Below are positions 1-9,355 of a stretch of DNA of 64,000 bases, in pieces (positions within the stretch are counted from its first letter, which is position 1; each line of letters starts with the position of its first letter). Both the position numbers and the translations under genes were made by a program. The stretch is taken from positions 3,224,001 through 3,288,000 of the forward strand of contig NZ_JBPJAQ010000001.1 of the NCBI RefSeq assembly GCF_051172195.1, given 5' to 3'. The stretch is from Paludibaculum fermentans_A. Lineage in GTDB: Bacteria; Acidobacteriota; Terriglobia; Bryobacterales; Bryobacteraceae. Below the pieces are notes generated by a model. The model saw only the letters and a list, made by a program, of their open reading frames with translations. It had not been told where the DNA came from and searched no databases.

Positions 1-877
1 TCATGGCGGCGACGTGCTTCACATGCTGCGCGTCCGTAATGTCGTATCCCTTCCTCAGGTGTAGATCCGTGGCCACCAGGAAGGTCACGTCCAACGGGTT
101 GCCCTGCGGCAGCTTGAAAGCGGTGCAGTAAGGACCGGCCATGTCGCAGTTGCTCTGCGCCGTAAACGGATCGACGCGGACCGCGTTCCCTTCAGGCAGG
201 CTGCATTTCAGGTTGCTGCACACACGCAACCCCGGCTTGCCACACGCCCCAAACGTGTCGTTCCAGTTCTGTACCACGCCAAACTGCGCCATCACCGGCG
301 CCGCCGTTGCGGCCAGCATCAGCACCCGTCTCCAATACCGGCGAAGCCGCCACAATCCCAACACTGCCAGGCCCGTCCCCATCAGCCAGCCCCCGCCGGG
401 CTCAGGCGTATTCACAATCACCACTTCAAACGGGAGGTTCATGCTGAACTGCGCCGGAATACATTGGCAGATCGCCGGATCGGTCGCGTAGCTATCCCAC
501 ACCGTCCGGATCAACCCCGAGGTGCTGTCGCCCACCGCCGCCGCCGGATCCACCTGGTAGGCCCCGAAGCCCATCATGGCAGCGAGGTCGAAGGTCTGGC
601 TCCACACCGCGCCGGGCGCCAGGACGAAGTTCACCGGTCCGCCCTGCGGCCCAACGTAATCGTAGTAATAGCCCAGCGCCGGATTCGTCTCCCCGAACGT
701 GTACGAAGACACAAAGGAGATCCACTCCGCACTGTTGTTCACAATCTCGAAGCCCCAGCCCTGCGTCGAACCGGCGGTGGCATAGATCACGCCGCCCGCC
801 GGCTTCAGGTCGATCGTTGCGCCAGGCAGACTTCCTCCCAGCCCACCCAGCATCGCCAGCAGCAGCCACATCCGCAT
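1..877 (-). CDS. PEP-CTERM-like protein running in frame into a phosphoesterase-like N-terminus (partial)
   Basis: This minus-strand frame is open from an ATG at 877 to the window edge with no stop. Residues 1-20 look like a signal peptide (MRMWLLLAMLGG). About 140 residues later comes a PEP-CTERM-like tail: a PEPGG start, a hydrophobic stretch (WLMGTGLAVLGLW) and an arginine cluster (RLRRYWRR). The frame does not stop there. It continues as a second signal-like segment (VLMLAATAAPVMA), then a Cys-rich stretch, then TFLVATDLHL, which resembles the first metal-binding strand of calcineurin-like phosphoesterases. It is either one fused protein or two genes in the same frame. An internal GTG/ATG near 309-315, behind a GGAGA, could start the phosphoesterase. 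The catalytic core lies outside the window. Confidence 0.65.
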   Translation of the reverse strand, partial: MRMWLLLAMLGGLGGSLPGATIDLKPAGGVIYATAGSTQGWGFEIVNNSAEWISFVSSYTFGETNPALGYYYDYVGPQGGPVNFVLAPGAVWSQTFDLAAMMGFGAYQVDPAAAVGDSTSGLIRTVWDSYATDPAICQCIPAQFSMNLPFEVVIVNTPEPGGGWLMGTGLAVLGLWRLRRYWRRVLMLAATAAPVMAQFGVVQNWNDTFGACGKPGLRVCSNLKCSLPEGNAVRVDPFTAQSNCDMAGPYCTAFKLPQGNPLDVTFLVATDLHLRKGYDITDAQHVKHVAAM

Positions 878-1062
878 CTTGCCTCCCCCTCCATCTCCGG
901 CGGACGGCGGCCCGCTCAGTGCAGACAGTCTGCGGTACCGCGATCCATGCCAAGGAGTAAGAGCGGGGAGCGCGGGAGTAGAATCCCGCCGTTCTACCTT
1001 CGTTAACACGACAGAAACGAAAAGATTTAGCTCGCGTCCGTGATATCCTGAGCCCTTACCGT

Positions 1063-3210
1063 GTGAACCCCGAGCCTGACCTCGCACCTCAAATCCTGGA
1101 TGAGCTGGACCGCGTACTGCGCAGTCCGGAGTTTGCCAGCGCGGGCAAGGTCGGCCCCTTCCTCCGCTTCGCAGTCGAACGCACCCTCGCCGGCGACCGC
1201 GAAGCCCTCAAGGAATCGGTGATCGGCTCCCACGTCTTCGGCCGCGCGCCCGGCTACGACCCCAAAGTGGATCCCATCGTCCGCACCGAGGCCCGCCGCC
1301 TTCGTGCCCGGCTCGACGAATACGCAGCCCGCGTTCAGCCCTCTGTTCGCATCACCCTGCCGAAGGGCGGGTATGTCACCGCCTTCGAAATCCGCCCCGT
1401 CGCACCGCCCGCTCCCGCCGTCCCGGTCCCGGAGCCCCCCTCGCCGCCTGCGTCCAATCCCGCCTGGCGCCACCCAGTCACCGCCCTGGCCGCCGCCGCC
1501 GTTTTGGCCCTGGCCGCGCTCGCCTTCTATTACGTCCCCAAGACCGGAACCCGTTCGCCCCTCCCGGTTCTCACCACCATCACCAGCTATCCCGGCTTCC
1601 AGTTCCACCCCAGCCTCTCGCCCGACGGCAACCAGGTCGCCTTCATCTGGACCGGCGAGAACGGCGGCCCCGCCAACCTCTTCGTCGCTCCTCTCAATGG
1701 CGGGGAACCGCGGCGCCTCACCACCGGCGGACGCGGCGAAGCCTCCCCCGTCTGGTCGCCCGATGGCAGTCGCATCGCCTTCGTTCGGCGCGGCAAAGGT
1801 CTCATCATCATACCGGCGGGGGGTGGAGAAGAGCGCATCCTGGTCGATTCCGCCTACGCCTCGCAACTCGACTGGTCGCCCGACGGCCGCTCTCTCGCCT
1901 TTGCCGACTTTCCGCCCGGCTCTGACCAGCCGGCCCTCTTTCTCGCCGATTCGCTCACCGGCACCCGCCGCCTCCTGCCCAATACCAGCCGCGGCCTCTA
2001 CCCCGCCTTCTCGCCCGATGCGGCCCTTCTCGCCTTCGCCCGCTGCGACATCGGCAATTGCGAACTCTACGTCATGCCGGCGACCGGCGGCGAACCGCGC
2101 CAGGTCACCCGCCAGCGCAGCACCATCCTCGGAGTCACCTGGAATCCAGCCGGCCAGGAGATCGTCTTCGCTTCCCGCCGCCTCGGCGCCTCCACCCTCT
2201 GGCGCGTCCCGGCCACCGGTTCCGGCACCCCCGAACTCATGCCCTCCGCCGGTGAAGAAGCTCGCTACCCCCGCTTCGGCGCCAAACGCTCCGCCAGTCC
2301 CCGGCTCGTCTATGAGCAGGGTATTTCCGACAGCAACATCTGGCGCCAATCGCTGGAACTGGGCAAGGATGGCCCGCTCAAGTTCACCGGTGAGCCGCAC
2401 CGCCTCATTGCGTCCACCCGCGTCGACAGCAGTCCGCAGGTCTCCCCCGATGGCCGCCACATCGCCTTCATCTCCACCCGCTCCGGTTTCGAGGAACTCT
2501 GGACGGTGGACATCAACGGCGGTCATGCCGTGCAGGTCACACAGATGCGCGCCCAGGCCATGGGTTCACCCCGCTGGTCGCCCGACAGCAGTCGCCTGTC
2601 GTTCGACGCCGTCAGCCCGGAAGGCCGCTCCCTCTACATAGTTGATGCGGCCGGCGGGCATCCCCGCCAGTGGACCGCCCCCAACGTCGCCGGCCGCAGC
2701 AGTTGGTCGCATGACGGCCGCTGGCTCTACCTCGCCCAGTTCGACTCAAAGCACGTCGCTCAACTGGAACGCATCTCCACTACGGACCAGGCCCAGCGCT
2801 CCATCCTCACCTCCGACGGCGGCTTTGAATCCTTTGAGTCCGAAGATGCTTCCACCCTCTTCTACATCCGCGACCGCGAACTCCGTCGCATGCCCAGGGA
2901 CGGAGGCCCTTCCACGGCAGTCCTCCCAGGTACGCTCATAGCTCACGGCTGGTGGGGCCTGGCGCCGGGAGGAATCGCCTATGTGGATCTGTGGGACCCG
3001 GCGCTCTACTCCGTCCCGCCAGTATCAAAGGGGAAGAAGAAGGTCACCTATCTGGACCTGAAGACCGGTCAGCGCCGCCAGTTGGGCACGATAGCCGGAG
3101 ACCTGATAGGAGTCTTCCCCGACTTCTGCATCGCCCCCGGTGGCAGGCAAATCTACTATTCAGTTCTGGAAGTCTCCGTCTCCCAAATCCGCCTGATCGA
3201 AGGTTTCTAG
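1063..3210 (+). CDS. Membrane-anchored PD40/TolB-like beta-propeller protein
   Basis: 715 residues from a GTG start. Residues 1-110 form a domain common in acidobacterial and planctomycete regulators, recognisable by the DYDPK-like element (GYDPKVDPIVR) followed by an Arg-rich helix and LPKGGY. A proline-rich linker and one membrane segment (about 138-158) follow. The rest is a beta-propeller of PD40/WD40-type blades with repeated LSPDG or WSPDG signatures, as in TolB. The predicted topology is a cytosolic N-terminus and an extracytoplasmic propeller. The family is usually annotated as a PD40 domain or TolB-like protein. Its ligand is unknown and a signalling or scaffold role is an inference. 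It stands alone; the next gene is on the other strand. Confidence 0.85.
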   Translation: MNPEPDLAPQILDELDRVLRSPEFASAGKVGPFLRFAVERTLAGDREALKESVIGSHVFGRAPGYDPKVDPIVRTEARRLRARLDEYAARVQPSVRITLPKGGYVTAFEIRPVAPPAPAVPVPEPPSPPASNPAWRHPVTALAAAAVLALAALAFYYVPKTGTRSPLPVLTTITSYPGFQFHPSLSPDGNQVAFIWTGENGGPANLFVAPLNGGEPRRLTTGGRGEASPVWSPDGSRIAFVRRGKGLIIIPAGGGEERILVDSAYASQLDWSPDGRSLAFADFPPGSDQPALFLADSLTGTRRLLPNTSRGLYPAFSPDAALLAFARCDIGNCELYVMPATGGEPRQVTRQRSTILGVTWNPAGQEIVFASRRLGASTLWRVPATGSGTPELMPSAGEEARYPRFGAKRSASPRLVYEQGISDSNIWRQSLELGKDGPLKFTGEPHRLIASTRVDSSPQVSPDGRHIAFISTRSGFEELWTVDINGGHAVQVTQMRAQAMGSPRWSPDSSRLSFDAVSPEGRSLYIVDAAGGHPRQWTAPNVAGRSSWSHDGRWLYLAQFDSKHVAQLERISTTDQAQRSILTSDGGFESFESEDASTLFYIRDRELRRMPRDGGPSTAVLPGTLIAHGWWGLAPGGIAYVDLWDPALYSVPPVSKGKKKVTYLDLKTGQRRQLGTIAGDLIGVFPDFCIAPGGRQIYYSVLEVSVSQIRLIEGF

Positions 3211-3223
3211 CCGCCAAACCGCG

Positions 3224-3255
3224 CCGCAAACGGAGCCGCGACCGTCAGGGAGCGG
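3224..3255 (+). repeat. Dispersed intergenic repeat, copy 1
   Basis: The last 30 bp (3226-3255) contain GGAGCCGCGACCGTCAGGG and are identical, in inverted orientation, to 33697-33726. A degenerate copy follows 25 bp downstream. The identity was found by direct comparison within the window; the total copy number in the genome is unknown. Confidence 0.8.
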
Positions 3256-3280
3256 AGGAATCCGCAAAGATCCCCAGCCA

Positions 3281-3310
3281 CCCAAACTGAGCCGCAACCC
3301 TCAGGGAGTC
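3281..3310 (+). repeat. Dispersed intergenic repeat, degenerate copy
   Basis: This stretch carries the same order of elements as the upstream copy (AAACTGAGCCGCAACC then CTCAGGGAGTC) with several substitutions. It is tandem to the intact copy in the 3' flank of the propeller gene. Confidence 0.55.
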
Positions 3311-3452
3311 TTCATGCCCCTCCGGGCCGCCAAACCAGACGAAGCCGCCCACCCGTCCGCAGTCCCGTCAGCCGCGTGCTCCCCTCCCCGTAGCCCCGAA
3401 ACCAGCGACGCTCCCTCCGCAGCCGGAGAGCGTGCCGTTCGTCCATGCGCCG

Positions 3453-3494
3453 AAAAAAACAAAGGGGGCACGATCTCAATGATCGACGCCCCCC
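3453..3494 (-). terminator. Rho-independent terminator of the Gfo/Idh/MocA gene
   Basis: On the minus strand an arm starting GGGGGC pairs with GCCCCC, with an inner CGATC/GATCG pairing and a short ATTGA loop. The stem is followed by TTTGTTTTTTT, which is striking in such GC-rich DNA. It lies about 40 bp past the stop of the gene ending at 3535. Confidence 0.8.
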
Positions 3495-3534
3495 ATTTCA
3501 GACGATATGGAACTCAGTCCAGCCAGTGCTGAAC

Positions 3535-5118
3535 CTACACCTTCAAATCCCATCCCTTCCGCAGGAACGGCTGCAGATACTTGTTCCCTTCAGGGCTGTT
3601 CGTGAACCGGCCCTTCTCGCCGTCATAATTCAGCTTGCCCGGCACCCGCAGCGCGATCGCACCCAGCGCCAGCCACTCAATGTACTTCGCCGCCACCGGG
3701 AACTGCGACACACCCGGAGCGCCGCCTTTACAGGCGCGGATCCAATCCTGCTGGTGGTTGATGCCCCGCTGCAGCATCTGCGGCGGCAGTTTGTACTCCG
3801 CCCAACGCGACGCCGGCAACAGCCACACTCCCTCGCCGCGCGTCGTCGTCGCCATGTAGCCCTTCGACCCCACGAATACCGCTCCATTGCCCGGAGCCCG
3901 CATCTTCGCATCCGCCCCCTGCGGGCCGCCCGGCCCTCCAGGTCCGCCCGGTCCACCAGGTCCACCCGGTCGCGGACCCATGCCCGGCGGCCGCGGTCCA
4001 CCCGGAGCAAACACACCCGGAGCCGGCTTCCCATCGATGCCCAACCGGTCGCCCACCATCATCGTCCCGTCGCCCGTACTCAGGAAGGGCCGCCCCTTCT
4101 CCGCCAGGTTGTTCATGGACGGGAACAGCCGTTCACCTTCGGCCATGCCGGCCGGATTCTCGAAATCGCCGCGCATGTTCTGGTATGCGTGGACAGTCAC
4201 TGGTGGCATATTCGCCCGGGCAGGGAACTCAAACACCAGGTGCGCCCGCAGCGGCCACAGCCACTCACTCTTGCCCTCGACAAAGACACACTCCACGCTC
4301 GTTGGCGAAGCCTTGTCCAACTGCAGCGCCAGGTGCGCCGGTCCCAGGTTGTGCACCAGCCAGTCGCCCAGCGAGCCGCCGGTCGAGAAGTCCTGGAAAG
4401 CCCGCCACTGATTCGTCATCAGCGGATTGAAGTCGCGCGGCTTGGCCGGACCGAGCCACAGATCCCAATCGAGCGTCTCGGGGATCTCCGTCTTTTCCGG
4501 GCCCGTCTCAGGAATCTTCGGCTGCCCGCCATAAATGCCGCCCGTCCAGGCGTGCAGTTCCTTCACCTCGCCGATATCGCCGGACCAGAGAATCTCGCAC
4601 GCGGTCTTCGTCGCCTCGTGGTTGAACCCCTGGTTCCCCATCTGCGTCGCCACTTTGTACTTCGCGGCCGCTTCCACCAGTAGGCGGGTCTCGTGCACCG
4701 TGCGCGTCAGCGGCTTCTCGCAGTACACATGCTTGCCGCTCTGCATTGCGGCCAGCGCGATGGGCGTATGCATGTGGTCCGGAGTGGCCACCATCACCGC
4801 GTCCACCGTCTTTTCCGTCTCCAGCAGTTTGCGGTAGTCCTTATACTTCGTCGCCTTCTCGTAGGTGGTGAAAGCCTTCCCGGCCCTCTTCTCATCGACG
4901 TCGCACAACGCGACAACATTCTCCGTCGGCGTCACGCCCAACAGGATCTCCGGACCCCTGATGCCCACGCCGATGGCGGCGATGTTCAACTTCTCGTTCG
5001 GAGATTTGTAGCCGGCGGCCCGAAGCGAAGCGACGCTTCCAAATCCGCCCGTCGGAATCGCGCCGGCCAGTAGAGAACCATAGAAAAAATAGCGTCTCGA
5101 AAATCCGCCGTCTGCCAT
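3535..5118 (-). CDS. Gfo/Idh/MocA family oxidoreductase with Tat-type signal
   Basis: 527 residues. The N-terminus (SRRYFFYGSLLAG) resembles a twin-arginine signal, so export is likely. The Rossmann NAD(P)-binding part follows (LNIAAIGVGIRG, then ALCDVDE), with ATPDHMH and the family's CEKPL motif carrying the catalytic-type lysine. The C-terminal alpha/beta domain is interrupted at about residues 370-400 by a collagen-like run of Gly-Gly-Pro triplets. The family acts on sugars, inositols and related polyols, usually with bound NAD(P). The substrate here cannot be read from sequence. The gene lies downstream of and parallel to a GH92 gene, which fits a carbohydrate role. An AGGAGG-like site is visible just upstream of the ATG. 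Confidence 0.88.
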   Translation of the reverse strand: MADGGFSRRYFFYGSLLAGAIPTGGFGSVASLRAAGYKSPNEKLNIAAIGVGIRGPEILLGVTPTENVVALCDVDEKRAGKAFTTYEKATKYKDYRKLLETEKTVDAVMVATPDHMHTPIALAAMQSGKHVYCEKPLTRTVHETRLLVEAAAKYKVATQMGNQGFNHEATKTACEILWSGDIGEVKELHAWTGGIYGGQPKIPETGPEKTEIPETLDWDLWLGPAKPRDFNPLMTNQWRAFQDFSTGGSLGDWLVHNLGPAHLALQLDKASPTSVECVFVEGKSEWLWPLRAHLVFEFPARANMPPVTVHAYQNMRGDFENPAGMAEGERLFPSMNNLAEKGRPFLSTGDGTMMVGDRLGIDGKPAPGVFAPGGPRPPGMGPRPGGPGGPGGPGGPGGPQGADAKMRAPGNGAVFVGSKGYMATTTRGEGVWLLPASRWAEYKLPPQMLQRGINHQQDWIRACKGGAPGVSQFPVAAKYIEWLALGAIALRVPGKLNYDGEKGRFTNSPEGNKYLQPFLRKGWDLKV

Positions 5119-5156
5119 CGTGGCCTCCTAGTCAATAGAAAATGCGGCTGCTGGGC

Positions 5157-5178
5157 CCTGACAGTTGTACCTGTCAGG
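5157..5178. promoter_or_regulatory. Inverted repeat upstream of the oxidoreductase gene
   Basis: Perfect 8-bp arms CCTGACAG and CTGTCAGG are separated by 6 bp, 39 bp upstream of the oxidoreductase start. It could be an operator. No T-run follows, so a terminator is less likely. A second, looser inverted repeat (GCCGTGT ... ACACGGC, 5280-5313) lies closer to the end of the GH92 gene. Confidence 0.35.
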
Positions 5179-5339
5179 AGGGTGCACCCGCCCGGCATCT
5201 CCTGACGCTGATAGGCGCGGCACTCATCCGCTCATTCCTGGTCGTTGATTCTATTGCGATTGCGCGCCGGGAGCAAGCCGCCGTGTCAGTCGGAGATATC
5301 CGCCTCACACGGCCGGCATGCACTCAACGGTCCCGGGTC

Positions 5340-7607
5340 CTACTTCGTCATCGACGGCGGAGCCGCCTCCACCGCCGCCGCAAACTGCATGTTCGGCTCG
5401 GCCCCCATGCGGAACACAATCTTCCCGCCATTCGCAATGGCCGAATGCGGGAACCACGCCTTCTCATACGGCTTGCCGTTCAACGTCACCGACTGGATGT
5501 ACTTGTCCTCCGCTGACTTTCTCACCGCCTCCATCACCAGCTTCCGGCCTTCGCCCATTTCGATGGTTGCGCGGTCGAACAGCGGAGTCCCGAACACATA
5601 GTTCCCACTCGCCGGATCCACCGCATAGAAACCCAGCGCGCTGATCACATACCACGCCGACATCTGCCCGCAGTCTTCATTGCCCGACACGCCATCGTCC
5701 GGCGTGTTGCCGTAGAGATGGTCCAGCAGATACCGCACGCGCTCCTGCGTCTTGTAGGGCGCTCCGCCATAGGCATAAAGGTATGCAATGTGATGGCTCG
5801 GCTCGTTCCCGTGCGCATACTGCCCCACCAGGCCCGTCATGTCCGCCACCTGCTCGCCCACCGTCTCCGTCGTCTGTGTGAACAGCGCGTCCAGCTTGTC
5901 GATGAAGGCCTGCCGCCCGCCCAACAGGTTGATGTAGCCCTTCGGATCCTGCTGCGCGCCCCACGTCGCCTGCCACGAGTTCGCCTCTGTGAAGTCCCGC
6001 CACTTCTTCGAAACACCGGTCGTCTTGGGGTCGAACGGACCCGCCCATTCGCCATTCTCCAGACGTGGCCGCACAAAACCCGTCGACTTGTCCCAAAGGT
6101 TTCGGTAGTTCGCTGCCTGGCCCAGCAACTTCTCGTAGTCGCCCATCTTGCCGAGCTCTCGCGCAATTTGAGCCACCGCCCACGCGTCGTAGCTGTACTC
6201 CAGCGTCTTTGTGGCCGATTCCTCTTCCTTATCGCTCGGGATGTAACCCAGCTTCCGGTAGTACCCCAACCCGCGGTAATCGTCGACCATCGCCCTCTGG
6301 TACAGCTTCGTGTAAGCCCGTTCGTAATCGACGCCCTTGATGCCCTTCATCATGGCTTCCGCAATCACCGGCGCCGAATGGTAGCCCGTCATGCAGAACG
6401 TCTCCCGCCCCTGCAGCGGCCAGATCGGCACGCCCTCCGGGCTTTCCTCGCCCTGCCGGATCAGGCAGTTCATCAGCCCGGGCAGCCGGTCCTGCTGCAT
6501 CAGCGTATACAGCGGATGCAAGGCCCGGTACGTATCCCACAACGAGAATGTGCTGTAGTTGTGCTCTCCTGCCTTCAGCGTGTGGACCGCATTGTCCATG
6601 CCGCGGTACTGCCCGTCGACATCGTCAAACAACGTCGGCGCCAGCATCGTGTGGTACAGCGCCGTGTAGAAGATCTGCTCCTTCTTCTCGTCCTTGGTTT
6701 CGATGGCTGCCCGCGAGAGCTCCTTCTTCCAGCTCTCCCGCGCCTTGGCCGCCACCTTCGCGAAATCCCAGTCCGGGATCTCCGTCTCCAGGTTCTTCAG
6801 TGCGCCTTCGACGCTCACCGCCGAAAGCCCCACCTTCACCTCGATCACTTCGCCCGCCGACGTTTTGAAGTGCACCAGCCCTTTGACGTTGCGCCCCTTG
6901 ACTTCGCGCAGCGCGGCATCCAGCGTCTTGCCGTCGGCGATGATCTCGGACTTTCCGAAAGGCTTCGAGAACTTCATCGCGAAGTAGATATACCGGCCCT
7001 TGGCCCACGCATTCACGCGCCGCCCGCCCGTCACCGTCGAATCACCCACGAACCTCAGTTCCGCCTCGGTGACCCTCTGCGGACCGCCGTTGGCGTGCGA
7101 CAGATCCACAATGAAATGGCTCGAATCGCTGGCCGGGAACGTATACTTGTGAAACCCCGCGCGCTCAGTCGCGGTCAACTCCGCCTTGATGTTGTAATCC
7201 TTCAGCAGCACCGAATAGTAGCCGGGTACCGCCGTCTCGTCCTGGTGCGAGAAGCGCGACCGGTAGCCCTGCTCCGGATTCTCCCGCGTGCCCGGCTCAG
7301 TCTTGGCCGGGCCAGTACCCGGCATCACCAGCACGTCCAGCAGGTCTCCGACTCCCGTACCGCTCAGGTGCGTGTGGCTGAATCCCATAATCGACGCATC
7401 CGAGTAGTGATAGCCCGAGCACCAGTCCCAGCCGCTGTTGAACGTGTCGGGACTCAGTTGCACCATCCCGTGCGGCAGCGTCGCCCCGGGATAAGTATGG
7501 CCGTGCCCGCCCGTGCCGATAAAGACGTTGACGTGGCGTGTGGGATCTCCCGCGGCGAAGAGTGAGACAGACGTAAGCAGTAAAACCGGTAGGAAACGAT
7601 GAAACAT
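5340..7607 (-). CDS. GH92 family glycosidase (alpha-mannosidase-like), secreted
   Basis: 755 residues from the ATG at 7607. A GTG six codons upstream (7625) is also possible, but the shorter form gives a clean signal peptide (MFHRFLPVLLLTSVSLFAAG). The mature start VNVFIGTGGHGHTYPGA and the nearby GMVQLSPDT and GFSHTHLSGTG are hallmark GH92 segments. Further family motifs are FSLWDTYRALHP, GNEPSHHIAYLY and NEDCGQMSAWY near the C-terminus. GH92 enzymes are calcium-dependent exo-alpha-mannosidases, most often alpha-1,2, acting on glycans outside the cytosol. Length is normal for the family. It lies upstream of the Gfo/Idh/MocA gene on the same strand. Confidence 0.92.
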   Translation of the reverse strand: MFHRFLPVLLLTSVSLFAAGDPTRHVNVFIGTGGHGHTYPGATLPHGMVQLSPDTFNSGWDWCSGYHYSDASIMGFSHTHLSGTGVGDLLDVLVMPGTGPAKTEPGTRENPEQGYRSRFSHQDETAVPGYYSVLLKDYNIKAELTATERAGFHKYTFPASDSSHFIVDLSHANGGPQRVTEAELRFVGDSTVTGGRRVNAWAKGRYIYFAMKFSKPFGKSEIIADGKTLDAALREVKGRNVKGLVHFKTSAGEVIEVKVGLSAVSVEGALKNLETEIPDWDFAKVAAKARESWKKELSRAAIETKDEKKEQIFYTALYHTMLAPTLFDDVDGQYRGMDNAVHTLKAGEHNYSTFSLWDTYRALHPLYTLMQQDRLPGLMNCLIRQGEESPEGVPIWPLQGRETFCMTGYHSAPVIAEAMMKGIKGVDYERAYTKLYQRAMVDDYRGLGYYRKLGYIPSDKEEESATKTLEYSYDAWAVAQIARELGKMGDYEKLLGQAANYRNLWDKSTGFVRPRLENGEWAGPFDPKTTGVSKKWRDFTEANSWQATWGAQQDPKGYINLLGGRQAFIDKLDALFTQTTETVGEQVADMTGLVGQYAHGNEPSHHIAYLYAYGGAPYKTQERVRYLLDHLYGNTPDDGVSGNEDCGQMSAWYVISALGFYAVDPASGNYVFGTPLFDRATIEMGEGRKLVMEAVRKSAEDKYIQSVTLNGKPYEKAWFPHSAIANGGKIVFRMGAEPNMQFAAAVEAAPPSMTK

Positions 7608-7732
7608 AACTGCGTAAAACCTCACTTTGAGTGTATGCCCCTGCCACCCGCCATACTCCAGGGTCCCTTCCGCGCCGCAATCGCTGTAGAATAGCCCTCG
7701 GCCATCCCTGGCCGCGACGAGAGGATCTTTGT

Positions 7733-9352
7733 ATGTCCCGACTGCTGAAGCCCGCCCTGCTGGCGGCCGCCCTGATCTGTTGCGCCGTTGCCGCGCCCAT
7801 GCCGCAAATCGTCAAACAGGGGCGCAAGTTCACGCTCCTGGTCGATGGCAAGCCGTATATCGTTCTAGGCGGCCAGGTGAACAACTCCACCGGTTGGCCG
7901 TCGCGCATGCAGGAGATCTGGCCCGTCTACAAGGCGCTCCACGCCAACACGGCCGAGATCCCGGTCTATTGGGAAATCGTGGAACCCAAGCCCGGCGAGT
8001 TTCACTTCGAGGCCATCGATCAGATCATCCGCGACGCCCGCGCCCAGAACATGCGCCTCATCCTGCTCTGGTTCGCCACCTGGAAGAACGGCGTCATGGA
8101 CTACGCGCCCGGGTGGGTGAAGGCAGACACGGTGAAGTACCCCCGGATGATCGACTCCGGCGGCAAGCCCGTGCGGGTCCTCTCCCCTCACAGCGAAGCC
8201 ACCATGCATGCCGACCGCACCGCCTTCGCCGCCTTCATGCGCCACTTGAAGGAAGTCGACGGAGACGCCCACACCGTCATCATGGTGCAGGTGGAGAATG
8301 AACCCGGCTCCCTGTTTACCGATCGTGATCACTCACCCGCCTCCAACAAGCTCCTCGAAGGACCAGTGCCCGCCGCGCTCACCACCGCCCTCAAACGGCC
8401 CGCCGGCACGTGGGCCCAGGTCTTCGGCGCGGAGGCTGACGAAGCCTTCGCCGCCTGGCATGTTGCGAAGTATGTGAATGAAGTCGCCGCGGGCGGCCGG
8501 AAGGAGTACGGACTCCCTCTCTACGTCAATGTCTGGCTGCGCGAGCGCAAGAACTTCATGCGGCCCGGCGAGGCGTACCCCAGTGGCGGAGCCACCTCCA
8601 ACGTCCTCGATATCTGGAAGGCGGCCACCCCCGCTGTCGACGTCATTGCTCCGGATATCTATGTGATGGACTATGCCGGCTACCGCGCTGTCTGCGAGAG
8701 CTACGGCCGGCCTGACAATGCGCTGCTCATCCCCGAAACAGGCGGCTTCGGAGCCTTTGCCCGCTACATGTTCTACGCCCTCGCCGACTACGACGCCCTG
8801 GGCTTCGCCCCCTTCGGCATCGATCGCATCGGTGCGGCCACCGTCCCGGATGGCGTGCCCGGAGTCAGCCCCGGCACCAGCCTCGCCGATCTCGTCCGCC
8901 CCATGATGGACAACTACCGCCTGCTGGGGCCCGCGCTCGACCAGATCGCCGCCTGGCAGGGCACCGGCAAACTCCATTCGGCCGTGGAGGAAGACCAGAT
9001 CACAGAACGCCTGCTCACCTTCACTGACTACGAAGTCCTCGCCCAGTTCGGCCGTCCCGAAGTCAGCTACGGCGGCACCTTCGCTTCCGGCACGGCCCGC
9101 AAGACCGGCCGTTCGATGGTCGCCGAGCTCGCTCCGGACGAGTTCGTGATCATCGGCTTCGACACCACGGTTCGCTTCGAGCCGCGCCGCGGCTCCAAGC
9201 TCAAGAGTGCCCAATTCCTGTGGGTGGAAGAAGGCCGGTTCGAGAACGGCGAATGGAAGGCCGCCCGCCGGCTCAACGGCGATGAGACGTTCTTCCGCCT
9301 CACGCTCCCTGCCCAGGGGGCGATCCTACGAGCGAAGCTGATGTCCTACTGA
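7733..9352 (+). CDS. GH35-like beta-galactosidase (DUF5597 type), secreted
   Basis: 539 residues from the ATG at 7733, preceded at good spacing by GAGAGG. The longer frame upstream lacks coding character. A signal peptide spans about residues 1-22. The TIM-barrel starts with FTLLVDGKPYIVLGGQ. The likely acid/base glutamate is in VQVENEPGS and the nucleophile in LIPETGGFG. The C-terminal 140 residues form the beta-rich domain seen in DUF5597 members. Family members are annotated as beta-galactosidases, but exact specificity is uncertain. It is transcribed divergently from the GH92 gene across about 125 bp, so the two could share regulation. Confidence 0.88.
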   Translation: MSRLLKPALLAAALICCAVAAPMPQIVKQGRKFTLLVDGKPYIVLGGQVNNSTGWPSRMQEIWPVYKALHANTAEIPVYWEIVEPKPGEFHFEAIDQIIRDARAQNMRLILLWFATWKNGVMDYAPGWVKADTVKYPRMIDSGGKPVRVLSPHSEATMHADRTAFAAFMRHLKEVDGDAHTVIMVQVENEPGSLFTDRDHSPASNKLLEGPVPAALTTALKRPAGTWAQVFGAEADEAFAAWHVAKYVNEVAAGGRKEYGLPLYVNVWLRERKNFMRPGEAYPSGGATSNVLDIWKAATPAVDVIAPDIYVMDYAGYRAVCESYGRPDNALLIPETGGFGAFARYMFYALADYDALGFAPFGIDRIGAATVPDGVPGVSPGTSLADLVRPMMDNYRLLGPALDQIAAWQGTGKLHSAVEEDQITERLLTFTDYEVLAQFGRPEVSYGGTFASGTARKTGRSMVAELAPDEFVIIGFDTTVRFEPRRGSKLKSAQFLWVEEGRFENGEWKAARRLNGDETFFRLTLPAQGAILRAKLMSY

Positions 9353-9355
9353 CCC

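Larger units (their letters stand above)
3211..3534. other. Intergenic region with dispersed repeats and a terminator
   Basis: This 324-bp gap lies between two convergent genes. It contains two copies of the dispersed repeat (3224-3255 and a degenerate copy at 3281-3310) and a minus-strand terminator at 3453-3494. I see no gene in it; short open frames here have no coding character. Confidence 0.6.

Noticed and set aside
3887..4411. Plus-strand frame with a GPPGPP collagen-like stretch
   Set aside because: It is the complement of the Gly-Gly-Pro run in the real oxidoreductase gene on the minus strand.
7631..7732. N-terminal extension of the GH35-like gene
   Set aside because: The extension hides the signal peptide, while the ATG at 7733 has a good ribosome-binding site.
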